Positions 1 to 10,165 of a stretch of DNA of 64,000 bases are shown here, piece after piece. Both the position numbers and the translations under genes were made by a program. The notes beneath the pieces were generated by a model that had not been told where the DNA came from, searched no databases, and was given only the letters and a program-made list of their open reading frames with translations. The stretch comes from Enterobacter sp. CC120223-11 (GTDB lineage: Bacteria > Pseudomonadota > Gammaproteobacteria > Enterobacterales > Enterobacteriaceae), in assembly GCF_900215375.1 (NCBI RefSeq), contig NZ_OBEF01000014.1, positions 1-64,000 on the forward strand, written 5' to 3'. Position 1 is the first letter of the stretch, and each line of letters begins with the position of its first letter.

Positions 1-333
1 GCGCGCAAAGCCGAACAGCAGGCCGGGGCTGAACCTGTTGCAGAAGAAGCGGTTGATCCACGCAAGGCCGCCGTTGAAGCAGCCATCGCTCGTGCTAAGG
101 CACGCAAGGCCGAACAACAGGCCGGGGCTGAATCTGTTACAGAAGAAGCGGTTGATCCACGCAAGGCCGCTGTAGAAGCAGCTATCGCTCGTGCCAAAGC
201 ACGCAAAGCGGAACAGCAGGCGGCAAATGAGTCCGCCGCAGAAACCATCGATCCGCGCAAAGCTGCCGTTGAAGCAGCTATCGCTCGTGCGAAGGCACGT
301 AAAGCAGAAAAACAGGTTGTTAACGAGGAATAA
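1..333 (+). CDS. rsxC: RsxC C-terminal repeat region (partial, 5' end outside window)
   Basis: This is the last 110 codons of RsxC/RnfC, the peripheral iron-sulfur subunit of the Rsx (Rnf-like) electron-transfer complex that keeps SoxR reduced. Only the Ala/Lys/Arg/Glu-rich tail is in the window; the NADH, FMN and 4Fe-4S domains lie upstream. The tail is built from near-identical units of about 33 residues, each starting [20 protein letters not shown], and is expected to be a long charged helix. It ends in VVNEE and TAA, and rsxD starts on the next base (334), so the genes are in one operon. The identity rests on this tail plus rsxD, rsxG and rsxE directly downstream. Confidence 0.93.
   Translation, partial: ARKAEQQAGAEPVAEEAVDPRKAAVEAAIARAKARKAEQQAGAESVTEEAVDPRKAAVEAAIARAKARKAEQQAANESAAETIDPRKAAVEAAIARAKARKAEKQVVNEE
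55..321 (+). repeat. In-frame tandem repeats in the rsxC 3' end
   Basis: Three copies start at 55, 154 and 250, giving periods of 99 and 96 bp (33 and 32 codons). Each encodes [20 protein letters not shown] followed by a more variable Gln/Gly/Ala/Glu-rich spacer. DNA identity between copies is high, so the copy number could change by slippage or recombination. A fourth partial unit enters from the left edge of the window. Confidence 0.92.
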
Positions 334-1386
334 ATGGTTTTTAAAATCGCAAGCTCCCCTTATACCCATAACCATCGCCAGACCTCGCGGATCATGCTGC
401 TGGTGCTGATCGCGGCAATACCGGGCATTGCCGTCCAGACCTGGTTTTTTGGCTGGGGCACGCTCGTTCAAATCCTGCTGGCAAGCGTGACGGCATGGGG
501 TGCAGAAGCGGCTATTTTACGCCTGCGTAAACAGAACATTGGCCAGACGCTCAGCGATAACTCCGCCCTGCTGACCGGCCTGCTGTTGGCAATCAGTATT
601 CCCTCCACCGCGCCGTGGTGGATGATTGTACTGGGCACAGCCTTTGCGGTGATTATTGCCAAACAGCTCTATGGCGGCCTCGGCCATAATCCGTTCAACC
701 CGGCGATGATTGGCTACGTGGTGCTGCTGATCTCCTTCCCGGTGCAGATGACCTCATGGCTGCCGCCGCAGGAAATCGCCGCGGCGACGCCTGGCTTTAT
801 GGATATCGTGCACCTGATCTTCAGTGGACATACGGCGTCTGGCGCTGATATCAGCTCCCTGCGCATGGGCGTCGATGGTATCAGCCAGGCGACGCCGCTC
901 GACAACTTCAAAACCTCCCTGCACGCAGGCCACAGCGTCAATGACGTTCTCAACGGTGCGATTTACCGTGGCGCGCTGGCGGGCATTGGCTGGCAGTGGG
1001 TGAACGTGGCGTATCTGCTCGGCGGCCTGTTCCTGCTGTGGCAGCGGGCGATCCGCTGGCATATTCCCGTCAGCTTCCTGCTGACGCTGGCGATTTGCTC
1101 CACGCTCGGCTGGTTATTTTCCCCGGAAAGCCTGGCTTCACCGCAGATGCATATCCTGTCGGGGGCCACTATGCTTGGCGCTTTCTTTATTCTGACCGAC
1201 CCGGTGACGGCATCCACGACCAACCGCGGGCGTCTGCTTTACGGTGCGCTGGCGGGCCTGCTGGTGTGGCTTATCCGCTGCTTTGGCGGCTACCCGGACG
1301 GCGTGGCTTTCGCCACCCTGCTCGCGAACATCACCGTGCCGCTGATTGACTACTACACGCGCCCGCGCGTTTACGGACACCGCTGA
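334..1386 (+). CDS. rsxD: Rsx/Rnf electron transport complex subunit D
   Basis: A 350-residue integral membrane subunit of the Rsx complex, which passes electrons towards SoxR; homologous to RnfD and NqrB. Several hydrophobic segments are visible. The motif GISQATPLD places threonine 187 where E. coli RsxD carries its covalently bound FMN. A conserved [12 protein letters not shown] stretch lies near residues 117-128 and [11 protein letters not shown] near residue 275. It starts directly after the rsxC stop with no spacer and is followed by rsxG after 8 bases, as in E. coli. Confidence 0.97.
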   Translation: MVFKIASSPYTHNHRQTSRIMLLVLIAAIPGIAVQTWFFGWGTLVQILLASVTAWGAEAAILRLRKQNIGQTLSDNSALLTGLLLAISIPSTAPWWMIVLGTAFAVIIAKQLYGGLGHNPFNPAMIGYVVLLISFPVQMTSWLPPQEIAAATPGFMDIVHLIFSGHTASGADISSLRMGVDGISQATPLDNFKTSLHAGHSVNDVLNGAIYRGALAGIGWQWVNVAYLLGGLFLLWQRAIRWHIPVSFLLTLAICSTLGWLFSPESLASPQMHILSGATMLGAFFILTDPVTASTTNRGRLLYGALAGLLVWLIRCFGGYPDGVAFATLLANITVPLIDYYTRPRVYGHR

Positions 1387-1394
1387 GACAGACC

Positions 1395-2015
1395 ATGCTG
1401 ACTACGATTCGCAAACATGGCATCACCCTGGCCCTTTTCGCCGCTGGCGCCACAGGTACAACGGCCATCATCAATCAGATGACCAAAAACACCATCGACG
1501 GCCAGGCGGCGAAGCAGCAGATGGCGTTGTTCGATCAGGTCATTGTGCCGGGTAGCTATAATAACGATTTGCTGAAAAGCTGTTATCTGCTGAACGCTCC
1601 GGCGCTCGGCAAAGGCAGCCACAAAATCTACATCGCACGTAAAGACGACACGCCTGTTGCAGTTGTAATGGAAGCCACGGCACCCGACGGCTATTCCGGT
1701 GCAATTCAACTATTGGTTGGCGCAGATTTCAACGGCACCGTGCTCGGTTCACGCGTTACGCAGCATCATGAAACGCCGGGCCTCGGTGACAAAATTGAGA
1801 TGAAACACGGCGACTGGATCACCCACTTTGCCGGGAAAATCATTCACGGCGCCGATGACAGCCACTGGGCGGTGAAGAAAGACGGCGGTGATTTCGACCA
1901 GTTTACGGGGGCCACCATTACCCCTCGCGCGGTCGTCAATGCGGTAAAACGCGCCGGTCTGTTTGCGCAGACTTTGCCGCCACAGATTAACGAACTCACC
2001 CCCTGCGAAGAGTAA
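1395..2015 (+). CDS. rsxG: Rsx/Rnf electron transport complex subunit G
   Basis: A 206-residue periplasm-facing flavoprotein with one N-terminal membrane anchor (about residues 8-27). The FMN-binding domain ends in the motif [13 protein letters not shown]; threonine 174 is the expected covalent FMN attachment site of RnfG/NqrC proteins. It lies between rsxD and rsxE, with three bases before the rsxE start, so it is part of the same operon. The length matches E. coli RsxG. Confidence 0.96.
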   Translation: MLTTIRKHGITLALFAAGATGTTAIINQMTKNTIDGQAAKQQMALFDQVIVPGSYNNDLLKSCYLLNAPALGKGSHKIYIARKDDTPVAVVMEATAPDGYSGAIQLLVGADFNGTVLGSRVTQHHETPGLGDKIEMKHGDWITHFAGKIIHGADDSHWAVKKDGGDFDQFTGATITPRAVVNAVKRAGLFAQTLPPQINELTPCEE

Positions 2016-2018
2016 ATC

Positions 2019-2723
2019 ATGAGCGAAATGAAAGACGTTATTGTTCAGGGATTATGGAAAAACAACTCCTCGCTGGTGCAGCTTCTGGGCCTGTGTCCGC
2101 TGCTGGCGGTGACCTCCACGGCCACCAACGCCCTGGGCCTCGGCCTTGCCACAACCCTGGTACTGACGCTGACCAACCTGGTTATCTCCCTGCTGCGCAA
2201 ATGGACGCCGCCTGAAATTCGTATCCCAATTTACGTGATGATCATCGCCTCGGTGGTGAGCTCGGTGCAGATGCTGATCAACGCCTATGCATTCGGGCTG
2301 TATCAGTCCCTCGGCATCTTCATTCCGCTTATCGTGACCAACTGTATCGTCGTCGGGCGTGCGGAAGCCTTTGCCGCGAAACAGCGTCCGATGCTCTCGG
2401 CGCTGGACGGTTTTTCCATCGGTATGGGGGCAACGGGTGCGATGTTTGTGCTGGGCTCGATTCGCGAAATTTTAGGCAACGGTACGCTGTTCGATGGCGC
2501 AGACAGCCTGCTGGGTGGCTGGGCCAAAGTGCTGCGCATTGAAGTGTTCCATACGGACACGCCTTTCCTGTTGGCGATGCTGCCACCGGGTGCGTTTATT
2601 GGCCTTGGCATGCTGCTGGCGATCAAATACCTTATCGATCAGCGCATGAAGCAGAAAGCCAGCGCCTTGCGTAACCATTGTGAAGTGACACCGGACGTGA
2701 AAACCACCACAGGGAAGGCCTGA
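2019..2723 (+). CDS. rsxE: Rsx/Rnf electron transport complex subunit E
   Basis: A 234-residue polytopic inner-membrane subunit of the Rsx complex, related to RnfE and NqrD. It has about six hydrophobic helices and the family stretch [20 protein letters not shown], in a half-channel that holds metal and passes electrons. The stop overlaps the nth start by one base (TGATG), which suggests translational coupling of the DNA repair gene to the rsx operon, as in E. coli. Confidence 0.96.
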   Translation: MSEMKDVIVQGLWKNNSSLVQLLGLCPLLAVTSTATNALGLGLATTLVLTLTNLVISLLRKWTPPEIRIPIYVMIIASVVSSVQMLINAYAFGLYQSLGIFIPLIVTNCIVVGRAEAFAAKQRPMLSALDGFSIGMGATGAMFVLGSIREILGNGTLFDGADSLLGGWAKVLRIEVFHTDTPFLLAMLPPGAFIGLGMLLAIKYLIDQRMKQKASALRNHCEVTPDVKTTTGKA

Positions 2724-3358
2724 TGAATAAAGAGAAACGTGGCGAAATCCTGACCCGATTACGTGATAACAATCCTCACCCTACCACCGAACTTAACTTC
2801 ACCACGCCGTTTGAGCTGCTGATTGCGGTCCTGCTCTCCGCGCAGGCGACGGACGTCAGCGTCAATAAAGCCACAGCAAAACTCTATCCGGTGGCAAACA
2901 CGCCGGAAGCGATGCTGGCTCTCGGCGTGGACGGCGTGAAGGAGTACATCAAAACCATCGGCCTGTTTAACAGCAAGGCCGAAAATGTGATTAAAACCTG
3001 CCGCATTCTGATTGAGCAGCACGGCAGCGTGGTGCCGGAAGACAGAGCGGCGCTGGAAGCCCTGCCCGGCGTCGGGCGTAAAACGGCAAACGTGGTGCTT
3101 AACACGGCCTTTGGCTGGCCGACGATTGCCGTCGATACGCATATTTTCCGCGTCTGCAACCGCACCAACTTTGCGCCAGGGAAGAACGTCGAGCAGGTAG
3201 AAGAGAAGCTGCTGAAGGTCGTGCCTGCCGAGTTCAAGGTGGACTGCCATCACTGGCTTATCCTCCACGGCCGCTACACCTGCATTGCCCGTAAGCCTCG
3301 CTGCGGCTCCTGCCTGATTGAAGATCTTTGTGAATTTAAAGAGAAAGTCGAACTCTGA
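2723..3358 (+). CDS. nth: Endonuclease III (DNA glycosylase / AP lyase)
   Basis: A 211-residue base-excision repair enzyme that removes oxidised pyrimidines and cleaves abasic sites. The helix-hairpin-helix LPGVGRKTANVV contains catalytic lysine 120, and aspartate 138 lies in VDTHIFRVCNR. Four cysteines at 187, 194, 197 and 203 (C-x6-C-x2-C-x5-C) form the 4Fe-4S loop. All match E. coli Nth in number and spacing. It is the last gene of the rsx operon and is followed by a weak hairpin at 3367-3390. Confidence 0.98.
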   Translation: MNKEKRGEILTRLRDNNPHPTTELNFTTPFELLIAVLLSAQATDVSVNKATAKLYPVANTPEAMLALGVDGVKEYIKTIGLFNSKAENVIKTCRILIEQHGSVVPEDRAALEALPGVGRKTANVVLNTAFGWPTIAVDTHIFRVCNRTNFAPGKNVEQVEEKLLKVVPAEFKVDCHHWLILHGRYTCIARKPRCGSCLIEDLCEFKEKVEL

Positions 3359-3935
3359 TGCTCTCCAGCGCCGTGTGGCTATACGGCGCTTCTTCCGATT
3401 TATTGCCGCTTAATTCGCCACTTTTATAACCAATGATTCGGCGATTTATCGCCCAGCCAGGTTAATTGTTTTTTTCTCAGCTGAATTTTCTATACAAATG
3501 TGATCTGGATCACTCAGATAACATCAAGTTACGCATTTGTTATAAAAACGCATACAAGCCTTTGCCGATGCAGGGGGTAAGCGTTTTTCAACCAGACATA
3601 TCACCACTATTTTTAGGATTAATGGCCTATATCACTGCATCATCGGCAAAACAGCAGAACATATAGCCACTAGCCCGAGAAATGCCCCATTTCACAGTGA
3701 AAAAAACTGGCTGGAACGAAACGGCAAAGTTAAACACTGAATAACATTTAGATGAACGGACGATTATAACGCCTTCGTTATGTGTAACAGAGTATTACAA
3801 ACCCCTTGTGCGATCGCCCCGGATAGTGAACATTACCTGCCGTTTTCCCCTCCAAGAATAATTATAAGGCGGATGTCGAAACGAACATCACGCCCACCAC
3901 CCCCGTTAATATGGGATGTAAAAAAAGAGGTATAA
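3359..3935. other. Long intergenic region upstream of dtpA
   Basis: 577 bases without a convincing gene. It begins with a GC-rich hairpin (arms 3367-3374 and 3383-3390) followed by a weak pyrimidine run, probably ending nth. A CRP-like palindrome lies at 3499-3514. Two perfectly complementary 9-mers (3561-3569 and 3642-3650) flank a 72-base interval. The rest is AT-rich and should hold the dtpA promoter and a long leader; E. coli dtpA is OmpR-linked, but I cannot place an OmpR site with confidence. Confidence 0.6.
3499..3514. promoter_or_regulatory. CRP-like palindrome
   Basis: TGTGATCTGGATCACT fits the CRP consensus TGTGA-N6-TCACA in nine of ten core positions. It lies about 430 bases before the dtpA start. 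The target could be a distal dtpA promoter or an unseen transcript; FNR sites look similar but normally begin TTGAT. Confidence 0.55.
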
Positions 3936-5447
3936 GTGTCTACTGCAAACAATAAACCAACTGAAGAGAGCGTAAGTCTCAACGCTTTCAAACAGCCAAA
4001 AGCGTTCTACCTGATCTTCTCCATTGAACTTTGGGAACGTTTTGGCTTCTACGGCCTGCAAGGCATTATGGCCGTTTACCTGGTTAAACAACTGGGTATG
4101 TCCGAAGCAGACTCCATCACGCTGTTCTCCTCTTTCAGTGCTCTGGTCTATGGTCTGGTTGCCGTTGGCGGCTGGCTGGGCGATAAAGTACTGGGTACCA
4201 AACGCGTTATCATGCTCGGCGCCGTCGTTCTGGCGATCGGTTATGCGCTGGTGGCCTTCTCCGGTCACGACGCGGCGGTGGTTTATATGGGTATGGCGAC
4301 CATTGCGGTCGGTAACGGCCTGTTCAAAGCCAACCCGTCTTCCCTGCTTTCTACCTGCTACGATAAAAACGATCCGCGTCTGGACGGTGCATTCACCATG
4401 TACTACATGTCCGTGAACATCGGTTCCTTCTTCTCTATGCTGGCAACCCCGTGGCTTGCCGCGAAATACGGCTGGAGCACCGCGTTTGCTCTGAGCGTGG
4501 TCGGTATGCTGATCACCGTGGTGAACTTTGCGTTCTGCCAGAAATGGGTTAAGCAGTACGGTTCTAAACCTGACTTCGCACCGGTACACGTTGGCAAACT
4601 GCTGGCAACTATCGTCGGTGTAGTGGTGCTGGTCACCATCGCAACCTGGCTGCTGCACAACCAGGGCGTTGCTCGTGCGGTTCTGGGCGTTGTTGCCCTG
4701 GGTATCATTGCCATCTTCGGTAAAGAAGCCTTTGCTATGAAGGGTGCTGCTCGTCGTAAGATGATTGTGGCCTTCATTCTGATGCTGGAAGCGATTGTCT
4801 TCTTCGTGCTCTACAGCCAGATGCCAACTTCCCTGAACTTCTTTGCTATCCGCAACGTTGAGCACTCTATTCTGGGTGTCGCGTTCGAACCAGAGCAGTT
4901 CCAGGCCCTGAACCCGTTCTGGATCATGATTGGTAGCCCGATTCTGGCCGCTATCTACAACAAGATGGGCGACCGTCTGCCAATGCCGCACAAGTTTGCC
5001 GTCGGTATGGTGCTGTGCTCTGGCGCGTTCCTGGTTCTGCCGCTGGGCACCAAGTTCGCCACCGATGCAGGTATCGTGTCCGTTAACTGGCTGATCCTGA
5101 GCTATGCGCTGCAGTCTATCGGCGAGCTGATGATCTCCGGTCTGGGTCTGGCGATGGTGGCACAGCTGGTTCCACAGCGCCTGATGGGCTTCATTATGGG
5201 TAGCTGGTTCCTGACCACTGCGGGCGCGGCAATCATCGCCGGTAAAATCGCCAACCTGATGGCCGTTCCAGAAAACGTGACCGATCCGCTGCTGTCCCTG
5301 AACGTCTACGGCGACGTGTTCCTGAAGATCGGTATCGCCACCGGCGTTATCGCGGTCATCATGATGCTGACCGCACCGAAGCTGAACCGTATGACCCTCG
5401 ACGACGATGCCGCTGCGGCAAAAGCGCGTGAGACCGCCACGGCGTAA
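3936..5447 (+). CDS. dtpA: Proton-dependent di/tripeptide permease DtpA
   Basis: A 503-residue POT-family symporter importing di- and tripeptides with protons across the inner membrane. The signature [13 protein letters not shown] (about residues 30-42) is the POT ExxERF motif for proton coupling, and a dozen or more hydrophobic helices follow. It is nearly identical to E. coli DtpA (YdgR/TppB). The start is GTG at 3936, preceded by AAAAGAGG at usable distance and matching the E. coli N-terminus MSTAN. Codon use looks highly optimised, consistent with strong expression. It is monocistronic with its own terminator. Confidence 0.97.
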   Translation: MSTANNKPTEESVSLNAFKQPKAFYLIFSIELWERFGFYGLQGIMAVYLVKQLGMSEADSITLFSSFSALVYGLVAVGGWLGDKVLGTKRVIMLGAVVLAIGYALVAFSGHDAAVVYMGMATIAVGNGLFKANPSSLLSTCYDKNDPRLDGAFTMYYMSVNIGSFFSMLATPWLAAKYGWSTAFALSVVGMLITVVNFAFCQKWVKQYGSKPDFAPVHVGKLLATIVGVVVLVTIATWLLHNQGVARAVLGVVALGIIAIFGKEAFAMKGAARRKMIVAFILMLEAIVFFVLYSQMPTSLNFFAIRNVEHSILGVAFEPEQFQALNPFWIMIGSPILAAIYNKMGDRLPMPHKFAVGMVLCSGAFLVLPLGTKFATDAGIVSVNWLILSYALQSIGELMISGLGLAMVAQLVPQRLMGFIMGSWFLTTAGAAIIAGKIANLMAVPENVTDPLLSLNVYGDVFLKIGIATGVIAVIMMLTAPKLNRMTLDDDAAAAKARETATA

Positions 5448-5471
5448 GCCTCATCCGGAAAACGTATTTTT

Positions 5472-5503
5472 AAGCCGCTGACCTGTTCAGCGGCTTTTTT
5501 TTT
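5472..5503 (+). terminator. Rho-independent terminator of dtpA
   Basis: Stem AGCCGCTGA / TCAGCGGCT (5473-5495) with a short loop, followed by a run of nine T. Located 25 bases after the dtpA stop. Confidence 0.92.
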
Positions 5504-5554
5504 GTCCGGCTCCGCACTACGATAGAGGCACAACTGTGTCCAAAGGAGTTTGTC

Positions 5555-6160
5555 ATGAAATTGTTCTACAAGCCCGGTGCCTGTTCTCTTGCCTCCCACA
5601 TCGCTTTGCGTGAAAGCGGTATGGACTTCTCGCTGGTGGGCGTTGATCTCGCGAAAAAGCAGCTGGAAAACGGGGAGGATTTTTGGCAGGTCAATCCAAA
5701 AGGTCAGGTTCCCGCCCTGCTGCTTGATGACAACACCCTGCTGACCGAAGGCGTGGCGATTATGCAGTACATCGCCGACACCAAAGCGGATCGCCAGCTG
5801 CTGGCCCCGGCGGGCAGCATCGCGCGTTACAGGACGCTGGAGTGGCTCAACTACATCGCCACAGAGCTGCACAAAGGCTTCACGCCGCTGTTCCGTCCTG
5901 ATACACCGGAAGACTTCAAGCCAACCGTGCGTGCGCTGCTGGAGAAGAAACTCAGCTATGTGAACGACGCGCTGCGCGACGGCGAATGGATCAGCGGCAA
6001 CCGCTTTACCATTGCCGACGGCTATCTGTTTACGGTCCTGCGCTGGGCCCGCGCCGTGAAGCTGGACATGAGCGGACTGAAGAACATTGAAGCTTATATG
6101 GCACGCGTCGCCGCGCGTCCGGGCGTGACGGCAGCTCTGGCGGCAGAAGGCCTGAGCTAA
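5555..6160 (+). CDS. gstA: Glutathione S-transferase GstA (beta class)
   Basis: A 201-residue cytosolic beta-class glutathione transferase that conjugates glutathione to electrophiles. The N-terminal thioredoxin-like domain has [12 protein letters not shown] with cysteine 10, the residue characteristic of bacterial beta GSTs, and NPKGQVPAL with the cis-proline that binds glutathione. The helical C-terminal domain contains [10 protein letters not shown], whose histidine (about residue 106) contacts glutathione. It has a clear AAAGGAG ribosome site. In E. coli the next gene is pdxY; here the convergent tyrS follows after a terminator only. Confidence 0.96.
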   Translation: MKLFYKPGACSLASHIALRESGMDFSLVGVDLAKKQLENGEDFWQVNPKGQVPALLLDDNTLLTEGVAIMQYIADTKADRQLLAPAGSIARYRTLEWLNYIATELHKGFTPLFRPDTPEDFKPTVRALLEKKLSYVNDALRDGEWISGNRFTIADGYLFTVLRWARAVKLDMSGLKNIEAYMARVAARPGVTAALAAEGLS

Positions 6161-6175
6161 TCCCTTTCGACAGAC

Positions 6176-6207
6176 GTAAAAAAGGCCGCTTATGCGGCCT
6201 TTTCTCA
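6176..6207. terminator. Bidirectional terminator between gstA and tyrS
   Basis: AAAAAAGGCCGC TTAT GCGGCCTTTTCT: a GC-rich stem flanked by A on one side and T on the other, so it can stop transcription from both convergent genes. Confidence 0.88.
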
Positions 6208-6223
6208 TTGGGTGGCGGGAGAA

Positions 6224-7498
6224 TTACTTCCAGCACACCAGGCAGTAATTTTTCTTACCGCGACGCAGCAGCGTGTAGCGCCCGAAGAGGCGGTCGCTGT
6301 CTGCAAAGGTGTATTCCGGGTCAATCTGCTTCTCACCGTTGATGGTGACCGCGTTGGAGGCGATAGTTTTACGCGCCTGGCCACGGGATGGCTGCAGTTC
6401 GGAATCCACCAGCGCCTGCATCAGGTCGGCACCTTTTTCCATTTCGACCATCGGCACGCCGTCCTGCGCCAGCTGTTCGAAATCGGCTTCGCTCAGATCG
6501 CTCAGGGTACCGTTGAACAGGCTCGCGGTGATGCGTTTTGCCGCTTCCAGGCCTTCTTCGCCGTGGACCAGGCGAGTCACCTGCTCTGCCAGCACGTACT
6601 GGGCACGCGGTGCTTTGCCGCTGTTTTTGTCTTCTTCTTCCAGGGCATTGATTTCAGCCATGTCCATAAAGGTGAAGAACTTCAGGAAGCGATACACGTC
6701 CGCATCCGCGGTGTTGATCCAGAACTGGTAGAATTTGTACGGGCTGGTTTTCTTCGGATCCAGCCACACTGCGCCGCCTTCGGTTTTGCCGAACTTGGTG
6801 CCGTCCGCTTTGGTGATCAGCGGCACGGTCAGGCCAAAGACCTGATTCTGATGCAGGCGACGGGTCAGGTCGATACCGGAGGTGATGTTGCCCCACTGGT
6901 CGGAACCACCAATCTGCAGCGCGACGCCGTGCAGGTTGTTCAGACAAGCGAAGTCATAACCCTGCAGCAGGTTGTAGGAAAACTCAGTGAAGGAGATGCC
7001 CTGATCGTCACGGTTCAGGCGCTGCTTCACCGCTTCCTTGTTGATCATCTGGTTCACGGAGAAGTGTTTGCCGATGTCACGCAGGAAGGTCAGCACGTTC
7101 ATGCCGCCAAACCAGTCGTAGTTGTTCGCCGCGATGGCCGAGTTGCTGCCGCAGTCAAAATCGAGGAACGGAGCAACCTGCTTACGGATTTTCTCCACCC
7201 ACTCCTGAACGGTGTCTTCGGTATTCAGCTTACGCTCTGCGGCCTTGAAGCTCGGATCGCCGATAAGACCAGTCGCACCGCCCACCAGCGCCACAGGCTT
7301 GTGGCCCGCTTCCTGGAAGCGTTTCAGGCATAACAGGGGAACGAGATGCCCCAAATGCAAGCTGTCAGCGGTAGGATCGAAGCCGCAATAGAGCGCGATC
7401 GGGCCCTGCGCCAGTCGCTCTGCTAACGCATCCTCGTCCGTCACCTGAGCCACAAGGCCCCGCTCTTGCAATTGTTTAATCAAGTTACTGCTCGCCAT
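6224..7498 (-). CDS. tyrS: Tyrosyl-tRNA synthetase
   Basis: A 424-residue class I aminoacyl-tRNA synthetase charging tRNA-Tyr. The HIGH motif appears as HLGH in [11 protein letters not shown], and the KMSKS loop as KFGKTEGG, the form used by E. coli TyrS. Tyrosine and ATP pocket motifs [10 protein letters not shown] and [10 protein letters not shown] are intact, and an S4-like RNA-binding domain ends the protein. I chose the start at 7498 (MASSNLIKQ) because it equals the E. coli N-terminus; an in-frame extension to 7570 is not conserved. pdxH lies upstream on the same strand. Confidence 0.98.
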   Translation of the reverse strand: MASSNLIKQLQERGLVAQVTDEDALAERLAQGPIALYCGFDPTADSLHLGHLVPLLCLKRFQEAGHKPVALVGGATGLIGDPSFKAAERKLNTEDTVQEWVEKIRKQVAPFLDFDCGSNSAIAANNYDWFGGMNVLTFLRDIGKHFSVNQMINKEAVKQRLNRDDQGISFTEFSYNLLQGYDFACLNNLHGVALQIGGSDQWGNITSGIDLTRRLHQNQVFGLTVPLITKADGTKFGKTEGGAVWLDPKKTSPYKFYQFWINTADADVYRFLKFFTFMDMAEINALEEEDKNSGKAPRAQYVLAEQVTRLVHGEEGLEAAKRITASLFNGTLSDLSEADFEQLAQDGVPMVEMEKGADLMQALVDSELQPSRGQARKTIASNAVTINGEKQIDPEYTFADSDRLFGRYTLLRRGKKNYCLVCWK

Positions 7499-7623
7499 CA
7501 AAGTCTCCATGTATAAAACAGACTGCACCTTAGCCGGTACACGACGTTTCGCCATTTGCGAAAGGTCCATAGAATAAAACGCCAGCCCGTGTTGTGCCAG
7601 CGCTTAACGCAACAAAAGTGGGA

Positions 7624-8280
7624 TCACGGCGCGAGGCGGTCGATTTTCCAGGCGTCGTCTTCACGCTGATACATAAATCGGTCGTGCAGACGGTGTTCAC
7701 CACCCTGCCAGAACTCCATTGATTCAATGCTGATGCGGTATCCGCCCCAAAAACTCGGCAGCGGCACTTCGCCCTGCTGGAATTTTTGCTTGAGTTCAAG
7801 AAACTTGCTTTCGAGGATACCGCGCGCGGAAATACGGCTGGACTGCTTAGAAACCCAGGCACCAATCTGGCTGTCGCGCGGACGGCTGTGGAAATATTTC
7901 ACCACTTCGAGGGTCGACAGGCGTTCGGCCTTACCGGTTACCATCACCTGGCGCTCCAGCATGTGCCACGGGAACAGCAGGCTGATACGCGGATTGTGTT
8001 CAAGATGATGCGCCTTGCGGCTGCCGAGGTTGGTGTAGAACACCAGCCCTTTTTCATCATAGTGCTTGAGCAACACGATGCGCTGATAAGGCTGCCCGTT
8101 TTCGTCTACGGTCGCCACCACCATCGCGGTAGGATCGGCAAGCTTCGCCTCGCAGGCCTGGCCCAGCCAGCGTTCGAACAGCGCTAAAGGTTCAGCAGGA
8201 AGATCGCGGCGGCGAAGGCCACCACGGGTGTATTCACGGCGCAGATGCGCGATTTGCTGCAGATCGTCGTTGTCAGACAT
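7624..8280 (-). CDS. pdxH: Pyridoxine/pyridoxamine 5'-phosphate oxidase
   Basis: A 218-residue FMN enzyme that oxidises pyridoxine or pyridoxamine phosphate to pyridoxal 5'-phosphate, the last step of vitamin B6 synthesis and salvage. Typical motifs are [18 protein letters not shown] for FMN binding, [18 protein letters not shown], and the C-terminal [14 protein letters not shown] for substrate binding. The start at 8280 (MSDND) gives exactly the E. coli length; the longer reading frame to 8340 runs into the leader. It precedes tyrS by 125 bases. Confidence 0.98.
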   Translation of the reverse strand: MSDNDDLQQIAHLRREYTRGGLRRRDLPAEPLALFERWLGQACEAKLADPTAMVVATVDENGQPYQRIVLLKHYDEKGLVFYTNLGSRKAHHLEHNPRISLLFPWHMLERQVMVTGKAERLSTLEVVKYFHSRPRDSQIGAWVSKQSSRISARGILESKFLELKQKFQQGEVPLPSFWGGYRISIESMEFWQGGEHRLHDRFMYQREDDAWKIDRLAP

Positions 8281-8336
8281 GGCGTTTTCGATGTTGTCCT
8301 CAGGTGGCGCTATTGTGCGCCGCCCTCGGCAAAATC

Positions 8337-8672
8337 TCAACGCTTCGGATTTTGCAACTCACAGTTATTCAGTACGATACGGTCACGTTTATAGACCGTG
8401 GCGCCGTCACCCTTCGACCAGAAAACGTAGATACCGTCGGTGTAGCGCGCGCCGGAGGCAGAAATGCCCTGCTTCAGCGTCTGCTGCTGGTTGTCATAGA
8501 TGAAATTCACTTCCTGACGGGTGTTGTTGAGGTGAACAGTAAGCGGCTTTTCATCACACTTATATTCCAGGGTATCGGTGTTCATTCGCTCCACAAACTG
8601 GTTGTAGTAGCTACATCCGGAGAGTAACAGGGGTAACATCAGCGGTGCTACAGCGAGGAGTTTTCTTTTCAT
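8337..8672 (-). CDS. mliC: Membrane-bound C-type lysozyme inhibitor (lipoprotein)
   Basis: A 111-residue lipoprotein with signal peptide and lipobox LLLSGC (cysteine about residue 20). The mature part is a small MliC beta-barrel; the conserved loop [21 protein letters not shown] carries the serine and lysine that enter the lysozyme active site. It protects peptidoglycan against C-type lysozyme. It lies between anmK and pdxH on the same strand, 56 bases before pdxH, as E. coli ydhA does. Confidence 0.95.
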   Translation of the reverse strand: MKRKLLAVAPLMLPLLLSGCSYYNQFVERMNTDTLEYKCDEKPLTVHLNNTRQEVNFIYDNQQQTLKQGISASGARYTDGIYVFWSKGDGATVYKRDRIVLNNCELQNPKR

Positions 8673-8763
8673 TGGCTTGCCTTAAGACTGTCCCGGTCCC
8701 GGAGGGCTTCCGCCCTCCCATAACGCGCTTATTGTATCGGCAATGTGGCAACCACTCAGTCAG

Positions 8764-9888
8764 TTAACTCTGATTCTGCACCGGGTTTGCAGGAAAAATC
8801 GCCCCCAGCACGGTTGATTCGCTTGCCCCGGTCACGGAAGGCAGGTTGCCCGGCAGCCCGTTCAGCGTCCGCCAGGCGAGCCAGGCAAACGCCAGCCCTT
8901 CCATATCGTCGCCGCTGACGCCCACTTCGTCGGTGGTTGTCACTTCGGTCCCCGGTAACAGACACGCCAGACGCGCCATCAGCAGCGGATTGCGGCTGCC
9001 GCCGCCGCACACTAACAGACGTTCGCAGCCGCCGCTCAGTAGCACCTGCTCGCTGATGGTCACCGCCGTCAGCTCGGTCAGCGTGGTCATCACGTCCTGA
9101 GCTGCCAGCCCCGGATGTTTCGCCAGCTGGCGTTCCAGCCAACCATAGTTGAAATATTCGCGCCCGGTGCTTTTCGGGGCCGGTAGCGCAAACCACGGAT
9201 CGCTCAGCATCTCCTGCAGCAGCGGCAGGATCACTTTCCCGGAGCTTGCCCATTCGGCGTCTTTATCATACGGCTTTCCGCACTGACGCCAGATCCAGGC
9301 ATCCATCAGCATATTGCCCGGCCCCGTGTCATGCCCTTTGACCGGCATGCCTGGGCAGAGCATCGACAGGTTAGAAATGCCGCCGATATTCAGCACGATG
9401 CGGCGTTCCTGCGAATCGGCCAGCAAAGCGTGATGGAACGCGGGCACCAGAGGCGCGCCCTGTCCACCCAGCGCAATATCACGCCGGCGGAAATCCCCCA
9501 CAACCGTAACGCCTGTGCGGGCCGCAATAATGTTGTTGTCGCCAATCTGCAGCGTATGGGGCGCATCGCCGTCGGGCTCATGCCAGACCGTCTGGCCATG
9601 GCAGCCAATCGCCTTCACATCGCTGGGGGACAGCTTTTCCTGCGCCATCAATGCGAGAACGGCATCGGCAAATAAGTGCCCAAGGCGCGTGTCCAGTTGC
9701 CCTAACTGCGACAGTGTCAGCTGCTGCCCCTGACAGATAGCAAGGATTGCTTCTTTCAGCGCAATGGGGATGGGGTACGACAGACTGGCCTGCTGGGCCA
9801 CCATGTTATCGTCCATCGCCGCCAGCACCACATCGACCCCGTCAAGGCTGGTCCCCGACATCACACCTATATAGCGACCCGATTTCAT
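8764..9888 (-). CDS. anmK: Anhydro-N-acetylmuramic acid kinase
   Basis: A 374-residue sugar kinase that hydrolyses and phosphorylates 1,6-anhydro-MurNAc to MurNAc-6-phosphate, an early step in cell-wall recycling. Visible motifs are the ATP-binding [13 protein letters not shown] at the N-terminus, the catalytic aspartate region [14 protein letters not shown], and [14 protein letters not shown] near the C-terminus. It is a few residues longer than the E. coli protein at the C-terminus. It is transcribed away from slyB and followed by mliC. Confidence 0.96.
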   Translation of the reverse strand: MKSGRYIGVMSGTSLDGVDVVLAAMDDNMVAQQASLSYPIPIALKEAILAICQGQQLTLSQLGQLDTRLGHLFADAVLALMAQEKLSPSDVKAIGCHGQTVWHEPDGDAPHTLQIGDNNIIAARTGVTVVGDFRRRDIALGGQGAPLVPAFHHALLADSQERRIVLNIGGISNLSMLCPGMPVKGHDTGPGNMLMDAWIWRQCGKPYDKDAEWASSGKVILPLLQEMLSDPWFALPAPKSTGREYFNYGWLERQLAKHPGLAAQDVMTTLTELTAVTISEQVLLSGGCERLLVCGGGSRNPLLMARLACLLPGTEVTTTDEVGVSGDDMEGLAFAWLAWRTLNGLPGNLPSVTGASESTVLGAIFPANPVQNQS

Positions 9889-10024
9889 ACGCCTTCCTTA
9901 GTTCGTGACTGAGAGCCATCAATGAAACATAAACACTTTCTTAATGCCATGATCCACTAACAAAATTTAACAATCGTGAAGCAGATTACAGTCTGCTGCG
10001 GCTGCTCAGGCACGGCGGCGATAT

Positions 10025-10041
10025 GGTTTAAGCTTTGTTCA
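10025..10041 (+). promoter_or_regulatory. PhoP box upstream of slyB
   Basis: GGTTTA-AGCTT-TGTTCA is two direct PhoP hexamers with five bases between them. The box ends exactly 12 bases before a TACAAT -10 element, the geometry of PhoP-activated class II promoters. slyB is a known PhoPQ target in E. coli and Salmonella. Confidence 0.9.
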
Positions 10042-10053
10042 GCACGAAGCGTG

Positions 10054-10059
10054 TACAAT
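10054..10059 (+). promoter_or_regulatory. slyB promoter -10 element
   Basis: TACAAT, 12 bases downstream of the PhoP box and about 105 bases before the slyB start. There is no good -35 hexamer, as expected for a PhoP-dependent promoter. Confidence 0.75.
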
Positions 10060-10165
10060 TTTAAGCAGATTGCGCAGAACATATGACCTGCGTTGCAGAA
10101 TTGCCATATAATTGCGATGTAAGGATGCTCTCAAGAGCGTTTCTTGGTGAACAGGAGATTCATAA

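Noticed and set aside
55..321. Direct repeats as a CRISPR-like array
   Set aside because: Repeats are contiguous, in frame with rsxC and multiples of three; there are no spacers.
3466..3666. 66-codon reading frame upstream of dtpA
   Set aside because: No ribosome site, atypical composition, and it covers the CRP-like palindrome; more likely regulatory DNA.
3906..4991. 361-codon minus-strand reading frame opposite dtpA
   Set aside because: It is a shadow of the highly biased dtpA codons; low-complexity His/Gln/Arg-rich product, no ribosome site and no recognisable family.
6212..7333. 373-codon plus-strand reading frame opposite tyrS
   Set aside because: It is the antisense shadow of tyrS, which is certain from its HIGH and KFGKTE motifs.
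8701..8718. Hairpin between mliC and anmK as terminator
   Set aside because: A 7-bp GC stem is present, but it has no T-run on the transcribed strand, and the genes are co-oriented; it is at most an attenuating structure.
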